A model generated the notes under the pieces. It was not told the origin of the DNA. It searched no databases and saw only the letters and a list, made by a program, of their open reading frames with translations. Position numbers and translations under genes: made by a program. A DNA stretch of 64,000 bases. It comes from Dictyophora rubrovolvata (lineage: Eukaryota > Basidiomycota > Agaricomycetes > Phallales > Phallaceae). Where the stretch lies: positions 806,001 to 870,000 of the forward strand of contig CP114119.1 of assembly GCA_029959195.1 (NCBI GenBank), given 5' to 3'. Within the stretch, counting starts at the first letter, position 1, and each line of letters opens with the position of its first letter. Positions 26,140 through 38,395 of this stretch are shown here, piece by piece.

Positions 26140-27493
26140 CTATCTGTAGGTGGGTTCCTGTCTATCCGGATAACCCGGATATCCTTGCGGTGGATACCCG
26201 TGGGAATACATGGTTGCACCTGTCATTCCTCCCACGATCGACGCTGGCGGTCCGTGGTATGTGGTGCTATGGTCCTCTTCCGAGTAGTCTGCTCCTCCTG
26301 CTCCAGTCAGCAGCGGATCTTTCACCTCCCAGACCGCCGCTTTGCTTCCCACACTAAACTCAAGATCCTCCTTCGTGATCGAGTCCCAGTATTTATACAC
26401 CATCATCACGCTAAGCAGCATGCACAGTGTGAAAAAAAACAGCCCATCAATGTAGTGTTTCACCCCGTTACAGATCGTCACGCTGAATACGAACAGCACG
26501 ACCTGTGCCGCCACGAAGAAAAATCCGCCGAAGAATATGTCCCCCAATGGCCATCGGTCGTCTAGCGTTCGCCACACCAGCAATAGCTGTGACAACACGT
26601 AAACTACGACACAGATCAATGGCCACAGAATGTAAACGATCCACAGCGCGATTGGATCGGTGAAACTGAACCCGGCGAAGCTCTTGAACGTCGCAATTGC
26701 GAGGAAGAACGAGACCCCAAACACGACCAAGCATGTCAGCCGCAGGAACTGAATAACACATCAAAGTGAAAGTAGACGATGTCATTATCATCATTAGCTT
26801 TTATTGAACACGCAGCACAACCAGTCACTGTTCGCACTTACCCATAGCGATAGTGGCGTTCCATCTTCGGCAAATTGGAACCCAACGAATCCATTAATTA
26901 ACAGACATGTATACGCTGCCGCGACCAGTCCCGTATAAACCGCTGCGAACCACTACAGAGGAATATTATTATTCAATTTCGCTCAATTTCTTAATCAAAA
27001 AAAAAATCAGTTATACACACGGGGTATGGTGCACTTGCAGTTTGGATAATCCCAGAATCGAGGAAGATAGCCAGGAATTCAATGACAGCGTACATATAGA
27101 AGAACGTCACGATTTCCTTGCGACCTAAGCGAAAAGCAATCGTTAGTTGTCTTTCCCTGTTCCTTCGCCCTGAACGTCATTGATATCATTACTCACCGAC
27201 AGCAGTATATTTACTACGAATATGGAGTATCATGATAATGGTCATTATAATGGCGACAATGTGTATGAAACATGTCGCTGCGCAAAATAAAAAGAGTCAT
27301 ATCGATGCTTCAGCCTCAGTCGTCATCATAATAAAGATCCCCACGTACACGGTTGAAAAATGAGTGTAGATGATATTTGAACATTCCGGCTGTAACAGGT
27401 TGGCTCAATGCCCTGTGCTGTCCCGACCAAAGGGCAAATTATGAGCGCGGCGGTTTGACATATATGATCGAAAGAGCCGAATTCCAATCCCAT
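26140..27493 (-). CDS. CHS7: Chitin synthase export chaperone Chs7
   Basis: Polytopic ER membrane protein needed for export of chitin synthase III. Five exons on the minus strand (27349-27493, 27197-27277, 27021-27124, 26842-26952, 26140-26748) sum to 1050 nt, 349 aa. Family signatures are the N-terminus [17 protein letters not shown], the [20 protein letters not shown] segment, [39 protein letters not shown] and [16 protein letters not shown] near the end. About seven hydrophobic segments can be seen. The cytosolic tail is Gly/Pro/Tyr-rich. The region upstream, at 27494 and beyond, is the long gene-poor block and must contain its promoter. Confidence 0.94.
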
Positions 27494-30400
27494 CGTGCGT
27501 GTTCAGAAACGGATATATTAGAAGCGAATGGAGAAACTTTTTTTATCAGGTATAGATGGATGGATATTCTATGGGCAGAAAAGGCCCTGTTGAAAGAGAT
27601 TTGGCTGCACCGGAGACAGTGGTGAGGGTTTGATGTGTTCAACGGTGCGTATAGGAACGTGGCCCCGTTGTCGGAGTTTCAAAATTGTAACGAATTGTCA
27701 CTCTCTCCTCGCCCCACATCTAACTCGGACGAGAGGAAAATCTGATTCACAAAGAAAGTTCTGCTGCAAAGGTGCTCCTGTTGTTGATGAAGAGATTTAA
27801 GTCCAAAGGGTTAACAATACCCGACTATTGTTTGTTTAGAAAGGAACAACGGGATCAGTGACAAAAGGGGAAAGGGTTTTTGGAAAGTGGTGGCCAATGG
27901 CACGCGCTTCAACAGCCCAAGCAAGCACGCGCATGCTATGCACAATGGAACTTGCACTCCTCTCTGTCGCAACTATGTAGCTAGCCTGACTTAAATTCAA
28001 AGCTTAAGCTTAAAATGTCAAGTCCCTTTCATGTCATGAAGGCAAACACTTCTTCTCCCCACGCCCACTCCTAACCGCAATCAAAATTCTTTTGGGGAAA
28101 GTAAAGTAAAAATAAAATAAAAAACCATGTACCTTGAACCTGGAACATGTAGTGCCATACTTTTCCCTACCTTTGCTTGGAAGAAAAGACTAAGATATCA
28201 AAGTATCCTGGATACTCCTCATCCTTCGAATGTACTATCCCAAAACTCGCTTTGTCAGCCTCGCTAAACCGGTTACTCCGTTAACCTGTGGATGTGGACA
28301 ACGAAACACAAACGATTAAAAAAAGCCCGAATAGCTAACGTAAACCCGACAGCCATCATCTCGAAGAAAAAGGAAGGATGTATGGACAGAAACGAAAAAG
28401 AAAACATGGGTTGGTTCTCTTTCCTTTTTCCAACTTGGTACATAATATACATACAACGAACAAAGATGAACAAGGAAAGATCCGACTTCAAAATGGGGGC
28501 TTCCCAAATTCTCTCGTTCTTTGTTCGAGATGTCCCCCTGCCATGTTTTTTTTTCTTCCAAAACTCCTCTTTATTTCAACCTACAGGTGACTCCGGTGGG
28601 AGTCTAACCCGAACCTGTTTTTTTTTCCTTTTCAAAAAAGAATGGTCGTTTCTTTTCCTCCTTTGTGTGACACTGCGCCTTAATTTATTTTGTTCATCGT
28701 AATTCGCAAGACATGTCAATGGGTCGTGTTGTTACACGTTGAGACTCTGTCTGAGTCATGCCATGTCAAGATCCGGCACTGGTCACGGCGGCCCTTCGAA
28801 CCAGCAGCGTTCATCATGGGACGAGGTATCTATAATAATACAACTGAGACACTGCCAGCGGTAACCATTCTGAAACACGGTACGGTAAACGGAGAAGAGA
28901 AACAACAGCCCGTAGTCGTTCGTCGTGTGCTCTGGATTAGTAAGTAGCCTAAGCGCAATAAATTTACTTTCAAGACATCCGAGCCTTTTTTTTTTTGAAA
29001 AGAAGGCTAAGGGGGAAACAGATTATTAGATCGAGAAAAAAAAGGCTGCAGTAGAGAAATTGCCGAGATAATATGGTTCGGTCAAAGGTTAAGACATCTA
29101 GGATCATCTTCGCCCCTTTACGTAAGAGATTTGACGCCCAGTGTTTAAATTACCCGTGAGTAAATAGGACCGGTGACCTGTGTGTCTATAGGGGTAAACA
29201 ACAGCAACAAAAACTTTTTGCGGAAATCGAGTATCGGAACTTGTAATGCTCCAAGATTTTGCAGGAGAGGAAAGTTTCTTTTTTTTGCCCTGCTAAAGAA
29301 ATTATACATACGTACAAATGTATTACCGGCGGTTGAGAGGATTATACCTGATTGTAAAGATCAGTGGAGTTCGGGTGAAATGTTTTGTTTTTAGCCTGGG
29401 AGTCCGCCTCTTCTCATGATTGATTTGAGTTCTGGTTCATAAAAGGCAAAAAAGACACCAACGCAACAGGGATATAATTTCGTAGATCACATTTATTTAC
29501 CGCGCGAATGTTCGGTCCCTCGGTTCTTGAAAACGCCACATTTAGTTAGACGTCGAGGCGCGCAAGCACCGCAGAACAAAGAATCAAATTATTGGCAAAA
29601 CATTCATTCGACCTTTGTACCAGAGGGGATTGCTTCTTGCTTGTCAAACACAAATCAATATCAAGATATCACCCAGTACTCCGCCGAAGATAGAGGGAGG
29701 GAAAATAGAAGAAATGATGGCCAGAGTCGGGTTTTGCGATGTCATTCCATGCCATGGCATTGCCTACAAAGGATCGCGTCTACGGAACTGTGGCACCCTC
29801 GTGTCTTCATTTCAACCCTATTCGACGACAAGCTCAAGATCATCGTATCGTGCAATCTATTTATCTATCGTCTATTTATTTATTTCTTGTATATCAACCC
29901 AAGCCTAAAACTGTGGCCAGCCATGGCCTTGAATATAAATACATTATTCTTGTCTATCGTTTCCGAGTCAGTACCGCGCTCCAAGATACGTGGTCATAAG
30001 GAGGCCGTGTTCCAAGCAAAGATCCAAGAAGACAATAAAGATAACATGACTGGAAGTAGTATAGGCTGCGTGCGCTGTGCTTTCCCATATTGAACGTCAC
30101 CGCCCGCGCGCGAACGCAAAACGCGACAGCTCGGAGCAAAGTGCCAGTGTTATAATAAAGTCTCGTAGCAATTACGTAAAGGATCCTGATTTACCGTTTT
30201 TAGTTGTCAGAATAATCGGACCAAAAAAAAATGGTCCTTATCCCATAATGAAAATAATAATTTTTGGGGGCAGTGGGCATCACCAGCCGTGGCCCAATCA
30301 GCTGTCTCGGTTCAATTGTTGCATCCATCCGACTCCGGCGCTCACTCACGCGTTAGCTCGTTCCTCGACGCTCCGAAGCTAGAAGTCATACAAAAAGATC

Positions 30401-33400
30401 ATCGATAAGCAACTAAGCAATCGTGTGCGTTGCACGTATGTATATTGGTTTGTTGATTGCATTTTGGGTGTGAGGTACTTGCTTACAAGAATAGCTGCAT
30501 GGAAAAGGGCCATTCCCTCCATTTTCTCCTGGAGTAAAATAATAATAATAATGACAAGCTGCAGGCAGAACGTATTACCAACCATCCCTTAATAGATTAT
30601 ATCAACTCGTTACATTCATTTGCAAGTCCTCAACCCTACCCGGACTCGGAATCGATCCTCACTTCATGATCTGCCTCTGCTGCTGTTTGTCTTCCCTTAA
30701 AAAAAAAACTGTCAAAAAGGCTACGCACGGAGATATCCGGAGTGGGGGTATCTTTTGTTTTCCTACAGGGTGTCTCAGTTGCAATTTCAAGGAGACAGCC
30801 CTTCTAAAAAGATTACATTATCCCTGATTTCATACAGGTCTGATCTTCCGATTTTGTGAACTCATATGGCAAGCAGGTATATGAGATACTTCCTTTGGTT
30901 AGAAGCCTGCCGATTCGCCATTTTCCCCCCTCTCCTCCAATCCGCCGTGTGTATTATGTATGTATGTAAGTATAGCTTCCCGACCTCAGCCCCAATACTT
31001 GTTCCAGCGCAATTCAAAAAAAAAAAAAATCAATGTCAACCGATGAAACGGTCTCTTTTTATTTTTCACACCAAAGAGGCTATTTCTCTCTCTCCCTACT
31101 GATATGACTTTTCCGATCTCTCGGAATGCGTCGGGTCTTTTGGCGGTTGGTCTAAAAAATATTATAGCGGTCAACAATGGGATGGGACTCGGATGGGATG
31201 ATGGCGGATGGAGGATGGCGTGGCGGTCCGGTGCTTCCTTTCGATGGGGAGCAAATGTAATAATTGCAAGTCACTGCACGATACGCGTTGCATGTTGGTT
31301 AATTGCAATGTATCAGACAAATGCCCATTATAGTCATTTTTTTTCTTTCTCTCGACAATGAATATATTGAATGATGGGAAAACAGGCATGGCTACGGACA
31401 ATGTAGGACCCACGTCGTGTCGTATCCATAATAATATTACGTTCCATATGTTCCGTATGTACATATAATTGTTGTGAGCACATAGTGGTATGTATGGCCG
31501 TGGGTTACTAAGAGTCTTTGTCCTTTTTTTGGCGCACAAGCAACATGCCATACATTTTGTGATTTTGTGATACGTGGAGCTAAATGTTCACGTCACCACC
31601 TCAAAGGATCTTTAGCGTCGGCGAACGAATGTATGGATATATTCTATATATATAATCTATGAGCCTTGCAATCTCGTTTCATTATTGTCTTGTGATTGAT
31701 TGAAGATGGTTGTGTCTTTTCGCGACGGATATTCTCAAGTATGTATGGCAACACCTTGCGCCGAAGTCGAACCAGTGAGAGCTTAAGCTCTTTTAAGGGG
31801 GAAGGGTAAGCTAAGCTAAGGTAAAAAAAGGGGGGAAGTTATCTGATCCTTGGGTATAATCCTGAGATCTTTCCATGTTTGGGATAGTCTGTGTCTTCAA
31901 TGGTTGAGTGATTTTAAAATTGATTGGTGCCCTGGCCGGAATAGGAACTCAAACCTGCCCATGTTGAGGAAGGAAAAACACGGGGAAAAGAAAAGAAAAA
32001 AAAAACAATACCGTCATGCAGTTTTCGTCTTTTTAGCCCGAATAGAATATTACAAGGAACTGATAGGGCCAAAAATGAAAATGAAGAAAAGAGTTTCACC
32101 CTACTAATACTGCCGAGCGCGAGACTAGCTCATTCAAATAACGAAAAGGATAATCCAATGCTACTTGGGCAGGATCGATGGAGTTGCGGCCGGACGGAAT
32201 TTCCTTTGCCCTTTCAACGGTCACCGGTCATAACTGACGACGTCGCTATCAAGCCCAAACATTGATAATATAGGATCACACACATTGAATCAGAAACACA
32301 CAACCAACAGTTCTCCAAATTGATTCGATCACCCGATTGCATGGGATCCGGATAGGGAAATTAGGAACAAAGAAAAACAAACCCAGCCATGACGATGAAA
32401 AAATTCAAGTGTACAGATGGAAAATTGTAATAGCGACGCCGCGTTGAGATGGTATCTGCGATTGTTCATCTGAAATTGAATGATCTCAAGAGTTTATTAC
32501 GGTATGTACTACCGCAACAGGATTGACTTACAGATATTATTGTTGCTTAATCTCGAGCGACCTCCGTTCCGGCGGTCTTCCTATTAGCACGATATGCAAA
32601 TGCAGGCGCAGGCCATTGTTCATAGCTTTTTTTGTCACTTTTCACGGGTTTCCTATTAGAAGAATTTATTTTTTCTTATTTTTTCAAGAATTTCTGAACG
32701 ACTGAATTACGCCAATACAGTGATAAATAAACCCCTATTCCAAACGGTATTTTGTTTTGACTTTTGGCTTTTGAACCAGGTACGACTGTTATTAATTACA
32801 TACCGTGGAAGCACTACGTACGGACATCCTAAATTTCTTTCACCAACGGCTTAGTTCTGGTTCGAGTAATTTCGACTAGGACCCATCAAACTCCTTTCCT
32901 TTCTCGTGCACTACCCCTCCAAGGTGTTTTCCGAACTGCCTCAAGGCTGCGCTTACGAAAACGCTATAGCAGTTAAGCCTTCACAAGATCAAATTTGGAA
33001 TAGCCTTTGCAATTCCACTAATAACTTGTATTCAAATTCGCCACACCACCCTACCAGAACCAGATAATATATAACCGTTTGTTTGTTAATGGCATGTAGA
33101 TTCGGGCAAAACGGTTGTTCGAGGAGCGATACTACATATTATTGATTACTATGGAATGTATAGCTTGCGCGTGCATCGATCTTACACATGCTCTGCCATA
33201 TCAGGGTTGTTCGCTTCGAGACTTCATCTCTAAAATTAACACCAAACAAATGATATCACCTAGTCGAGAAATTATAAGTGTAAGTGAATCTTGCGCGTGA
33301 ATCTCATCTTACATGAGCCGCATCTCTCATAGATAAGATTAAATTCCTTGATCAGACCGGTTAAGGCACGCCATAAATTTATTGCACCATAACACAACCA

Positions 33401-33742
33401 TTGTCTTTGAATCTGGGTGTCCGGAATGTAGGGCATGGACGTTGTTGGTTCAGTTCAGTTATCAGTTTGAATCGTTTGGCTGGATTGAGTTGTTGGTGTT
33501 GAACGAGCGAGGACGCCATCTATCACACGAAGAAAATGAAATGCTGTCAACCCCGAAAACGTCTGAACTGGCTCGATTACAATTGACATGGAGCTATGCG
33601 GCGCGTCAACCTATGCCTCATTCGCCCCCAACTTCGTAATCCTAGGACACCCGCAGCTGCATGCTATGCCGCATTCAACGGGGATCACTTCATGCAACAA
33701 ACAACCTGGCGTCAATGATATAGATGGCCCAGAGGCCGGTTA
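27494..33742. other. Long gene-poor block downstream of the CHS7 start
   Basis: About 6.2 kb without a recognisable gene. The longest plus-strand open frame (29530-30093, up to 188 codons) has low-complexity, untypical composition and is probably chance. The sequence has many homopolymer A/T runs, scattered TATGTATG words and an (AAT)n run near 30540-30553. On the minus strand a short frame starting MASSLVQHQQLNP around 33.39-33.53 kb looks faintly protein-like but cannot be extended. No reverse transcriptase, transposase, terminal repeat, tRNA or rRNA signature was seen. The block may carry long regulatory sequence or untranslated RNA, but nothing shows this directly. Confidence 0.55.
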
Positions 33743-35414
33743 TCAGCAAGCGTATCCATTAAGGATTTCCTTTGCGCATGCCATGGTCACGTAACACTAT
33801 ATGTAGACACATACATAACATGCTAATAAATCTCCCTTGATTCGCCCGTTTCTCGGGAATCTAATTATAATAAATCCATGCGTACTTACCATTCCTTCTT
33901 TGTTGTGCTGCCCTTCAGTTGACATCGAAATGGAGCTGATTTCGAGGTGTGGTTGTAAGACAGGCGCGCCAAGCGAGACGTACATACGAATATATTTGTT
34001 GTCTATAGGAGATCGGTTGTGCCCACCAGTGATGCGTACCACGGTACTCATGTCAGATTCCGTGAGATGGAAATTGAGAAGATATCTCAGAGCATGATCA
34101 AGTTCTGTCGTTTTGGTTTTGTTGAGCTAAAATGTTGACAGCTCGCAGGCCAAGTTGTACGTTACTTCTCGTAAATTTGATTTACGACTTGGCTGCAAGT
34201 CTTCTGATCCACGTTGCTTAGGAAGGAAAAGCGGGGAGTTGGCAAAATAGAAATGCTGGGTAACTAGAAACTGGCTTTGAGTTCCTTTTTTTTCCCCTCG
34301 TGAACCAACGGGCTTAGAACCTAAAACCTATATCACAGATATAATGCCGGAGTAGTGAGTGGCGTGAGTAAAGGGAAAGTGGCTTTGAAAGTCGACACAC
34401 GATCTCACAGTACGTTGGGTACAGCAAACAAACAAACATTGTTTCCACCACGCAACCAATAAATGTCCATGGATATTAGGTTTGTTCTGAAATGAGTGAG
34501 TATAAGCACAACCGGAGCTAACGCAGAACCGAACAAACAGGTCAACATAATACATGATACAGATTTCCATAAACTGACTAGACGCTCGTCAACCCCCATC
34601 AATCTTCCATGATGATAGATAGATGCTTCAGCCGAATCAGCTTGTGGGGAGAACTCACCGTCCCAAAAAAAAACCTCATTACCAACAAAAATCTGAAACT
34701 TGGCTTGCTACTAGGAGGGTTGAGAAGGACTAGTGATTTTGTATATCAAAGACACGAGCTAGTAATCTGAACTAAGGTGAAAAATGAATAACATACTTGG
34801 GAGTCTATGGTCCGGAATGCCACGCATTGCAAGCCCGCGTGTATTGAATGAACAGATCGGCTCTGGGATAACTTTTGTCTGTATATATATATAACCATTG
34901 TCCGAACGTGGATGCCATGAAAGGAGCACAAACTGGCCGTTCCGCGTATGCAATTTTTCAACGGCAATGTTCCACAAGCGTCTGTATGTAGAGCACAAAA
35001 ATTCTTCCTTTTGGCGATGAAAACGCAAGCACTAGATTGGAAACACATTCCCGTATGTCCCGTGTTCAAAACAGAAAAAAAAGTACGCGAACCAAATCGA
35101 AAGAAATACCGCGGCAGGAAGACTCGGAGAGATAGATAACCATTACTCATGCGATACACCCATGATAGTTCAACAAAGGCAAGGCGGTGCCCAGAAACCT
35201 AAGTCATCAGTGATTTTTTTTTGAACTTAAGGACGATAACAAGTTCACATTTGACATCGATAATTGACTCAGTAGACGGCAGAAAGTTAGGGGCTCGCCA
35301 AATTTCCTCAAAGTTGATTGACGCCAACCGGCGTCTGAACATACGATTACGTAATCTACATGAAATTGAGTTTGCAGTGTCCTTGCACTGTGTGAATGTT
35401 ATCCTATTCCCCAT
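33743..35414 (-). CDS. Candidate multi-exon gene, function unknown
   Basis: I do not recognise this protein. On the minus strand, candidate exons at 34797-35031, 34409-34703, about 34176-34281, 33890-34126 and 33743-33796 join in one phase with GT-AG borders and end in a TGA. Readable stretches include RRLWNIAVEKLHTRNGQF, FQIFVGNEVFFWDGEFSPQA, one hydrophobic, possibly membrane-spanning segment VSCIMLTCLFGSALAPVVLI, and YIRMYVSLGAPVLQPHLEI. The 5' end is unresolved; an open frame starting at 35414 may supply it. A competing 137-codon frame overlaps the second part, so the whole model could be wrong or the locus could be a decaying gene. A search of spliced or unspliced transcripts would settle it. 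Confidence 0.25.
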
Positions 35415-35838
35415 GAGGAGCTAGAGTGCTGCCAGGCTTAGCTCTTATAAATCCCGCAAATGAATTATAAATTAATTGTAAATCAGACAGACTTTTGTTA
35501 CCCCTTCGCCAAGCAGTGGAATTTGTTTTTGCGAATAAAATCCATGAGCCATTTGTACAACTTGTGGCTTTTGCAGGCTAATCGAGATGATCAATCATCA
35601 CATGCATGACATATGTCATGCGGGCACGGTCGCCAGTTTGTTGTCGAGCAATTTGTGTGTACATATTTATCAATGCATATTTAAGGCTTTCGCAGCACCA
35701 CTAGTTACTTTACTCATAACGATAAGGGGCGGCGGGCCGCGTCTCTGATGAATACTAAAGAATTGAGCCTAAACTTATTGTAGCTTCCCTGTCATCTAGT
35801 AAAAATTAACGTGCATGGATATAATTATATTGCCGTCA
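35415..35838. other. Spacer downstream of the branched-chain aminotransferase
   Basis: About 420 bp containing the BCAT 3' end. No feature is visible. Confidence 0.4.
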
Positions 35839-37517
35839 CTATTCGACGACCACGCTCCATTCATGGGTAATTCTTCCTTCCTGAATCTCAAGAAGGCGAT
35901 CGTAGAAAGCCTTCCCGATCTCTCCCAAACCGTTGATGTCTTTTTCGCCATCTTTCAAAATGTCTTCCAAACCAGGAGTGACAACGATATCTTGATCCTC
36001 CCAACCGACTTTCCAAATTCCTGCCACGATGGCGGCTGTCCCAGTTCCGAACATTTCTATTAGTCTGCCTTCCTGTGACCACCGCGATATATCAGATACA
36101 TAGATCACTTGCTCTTTTACCTCGAGTCGAAGATTAGGAGAAAGGCCCGGAAGCGGTGACCCTTTGTTGTGTTCGGTTGCAAGCTTCAAGATGGAGTCCC
36201 GCGTTACTCCTGGCAGAATAGTTCCGTCAAGCTCGGGAGTTAAAATATCAACGCCTAACGGGTAACAGTAAATGTAGAACAAAAAAAAAGATCGTCGTCA
36301 GCCACTATAATAACCAGAATCCAAAAAAAAATAAAATTAACCTCCATCATCGCGTCTGATAGCACACATAACATTCATGTTCCCAGCTTCGCATACTTGC
36401 CAGTCTTTTCCCTTCTCAGTATTAACAGGGAGAACCCAAAGGATTTGTGAATAACCTCGCTTTGCTGCCTCACGTTGCGGAGAGAAGCAAGGAGAGTAAT
36501 TTAATCCCAATTTATACCCCCCTGTTCCGCCCGGCCATGCTCTCACCACTGACGTAGACGAGGAAGCAAGCAATCTGATCCAACTTCGTCTTCTGGGGGT
36601 ACTTTGAGAAGGGGAAAAATAAGGACCGGTAGGGGAAAGTATCACGTAAAGCAAAGCATGGTTCGATTCCGTAACCCCAAGACCTACACGGGTACCGATT
36701 ACAGTCGGGCGGATATACAGGCTGTATCCTGGCGAGCTTGGAATCCAACGACGATCAATCAAAATGAGCCTTTTGATTAAAGTTAAAAGGGAATCAATGT
36801 CGAAGGGCTGTAATGGATATTTTGAACAAATTTCCCCCGGAAATAAATCAAATAAAGGGCGGTAGCAGTAGGCGGCAGAACGTAAGTGAGTGAGTGGTCT
36901 ACGTAATGCGATGTGATGAACAGTTGGCTCACCGGCAGGGCAAGTCTTTCCATAGAACGAGACATTCTGGCTAAATTCATGCCTGGACGGAACAAGCGGG
37001 GTTTACCATCCGCACCAAGGTAAGCCTATACAAAATGCAAAGGTTGTATTTGTATTCAGAAACATTGACATTCCATTCAAAAACAATGGGTCCGGTGAAT
37101 TCAAGTATCCATGTACCTACCTTTGTCCCTTCAAACAAATTTGGACAATACTGAAAGCATGAACTTGCAGGGTCCAGGCTAAGTGGGCCATAAGGTTTTA
37201 TTTCAGGAGCTGACCAACCCGTTTCAGGATCGAAGCTCACGGTAAGCATATGATCAGTCGTGTGCTGCGGCCACAAGTGAGACCAGTGAAATTTTCCTGA
37301 AAAGAAGACTACTTTACTTTTCCGAAAGTCATCGATTGCAGAGGTGGAATGGGTTTCAAATCGGATGATAATGTTACCTTCAGCTTCGATACCTACGAAA
37401 AAAAAAACATTGATCCGTTTCTTTGGAGATAAGTGAACATGCATGGAGATTACGAACATCTATTTTTCTCAGGTCAGGCTGCCCTGCGGCACCTCCGTTA
37501 ACGGATAGTTGAATCAT
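35839..37517 (-). CDS. BAT1: Branched-chain amino acid aminotransferase
   Basis: PLP-dependent class IV transaminase that interconverts Leu, Ile and Val with their 2-oxo acids. Six exons on the minus strand (37458-37517, 37318-37392, 37121-37264, 36933-37025, 36342-36807, 35839-36254) sum to 1254 nt, 417 aa. Signatures are DVSKLKV..LKPIPPLQSMTFG, TTDHMLTVSFD, FEGTKAYLGADGKPRLFRP, VVRAWPGGTGGYKLGLNY with the PLP lysine, and VCEAGNMNVM. I chose the start at 37517 because a TATA-like element lies about 75 bp upstream. An in-frame ATG at 37631 would add 38 residues rich in basic and polar residues with almost no acidic ones, which could serve as a mitochondrial presequence. So the cellular location is open. 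Confidence 0.93.
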
Positions 37518-37588
37518 GATCAGCAGTTGAGGGTGTTGTGTAAAGCAGTATAATTGAGATTCACTGCAGTTAGCGTTTTTGGGAATGG

Positions 37589-37596
37589 TTTTTATA
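37589..37596 (-). promoter_or_regulatory. TATA-like element upstream of the aminotransferase
   Basis: On the minus strand it reads CTATAAAA, about 70-80 bp before the ATG at 37517. The spacing suits a promoter for the shorter form. The same bases would be coding if translation started at 37631. Confidence 0.4.
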
Positions 37597-37631
37597 GCCG
37601 CTTTTGAATGGGCCTGAGCATGCCGAGTCAT

Positions 37632-38395
37632 ATCGGACCCTGAAGCTTATTGGCTTAAGCAACTTTGTGTGGGGGAACATATTTTGAGACGAGCATTCCC
37701 AACCAGTCCCAACCCCAGACCCATCTTTATGTACATGTCAACTTTCGTTTGATTCACTGGCATCAAGCATAATATTCTGACTCATTTCGAATGTTTTTCG
37801 AGTCTTGCAGATGGGGGTTTTGCCTTTAAAAAATACAGTTTCACTATGACACCTTGCAAGCATCATGCACCTCCTGTTGACAAGATCGCATGTGTGAGTG
37901 TCTCTCCCAGAATCGCGCAACGATAAGGCAGAAACCAGCAAATCAGAAGTTCTTTACTAGTCCGCCATCGATTAGACCTAACATAGACGGGGTTCTCAGA
38001 CCGCGACGGCAGTCTATTTCATCCTTTCGCCAACTGAGATTTAGGCACAAGTGAGAGAATTTACTACGCTTAACTCCCAGCATTGAGGCCACCTTCGCGT
38101 GCAAAACAAAATTACGGCACTCACACGAGGGTCGACTGAAGAAATACGAAAGACGAGGGGTTGAAGAGGAGAAGCTGCAGCTGCAGAAAAAAGACAATGA
38201 ATGAATGAACGACCAGTACCAAATTCAAATACCAAACACAGTTTTTCTATCAAGGCCGTTGGCGTCCAAAAATCCACGTGTTTGATACACGGTGTGACCG
38301 TGACACGTTCACCACTTGCCGCGCTGCAGCTCACGACAAAAACTCTAGTACTTTAGCTCTAACGCTTCATTCGGACTCTTAAAAGTCAATAACTC
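37632..38395. other. Divergent intergenic region, BCAT and ArfGAP
   Basis: 764 bp between two head-to-head genes, holding both promoters. Minus-strand open frames here (up to 97 codons) have no conserved features. Confidence 0.5.

Noticed and set aside
28596-28625. Hairpin-like GGGAGTCTAACCCGAACC, resembling part of a tRNA
   Set aside because: No matching acceptor, D or anticodon arms on either strand.
29530-30093. 188-codon plus-strand open frame
   Set aside because: Composition is low in complexity and irregular, with no motif and no plausible splice partners; probably chance in a gene-poor block.
34746-35159. 137-codon minus-strand frame
   Set aside because: It overlaps the candidate exon at 34797-35031 in another frame. 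The competing frame has more protein-like composition and better splice borders.
27494-35838. Possible degraded transposable element in the gene-poor block
   Set aside because: No reverse transcriptase, integrase or transposase motif, no terminal repeats and no target-site duplication could be seen.
36655-36680. GGTTCGATTCC, a perfect tRNA B-box-like word
   Set aside because: It lies inside the coding exon of the branched-chain aminotransferase, and no tRNA cloverleaf or A-box fits around it.
38041-38334. 97-codon minus-strand frame upstream of the ArfGAP gene
   Set aside because: No conserved features, and it sits in the divergent promoter region of two genes.
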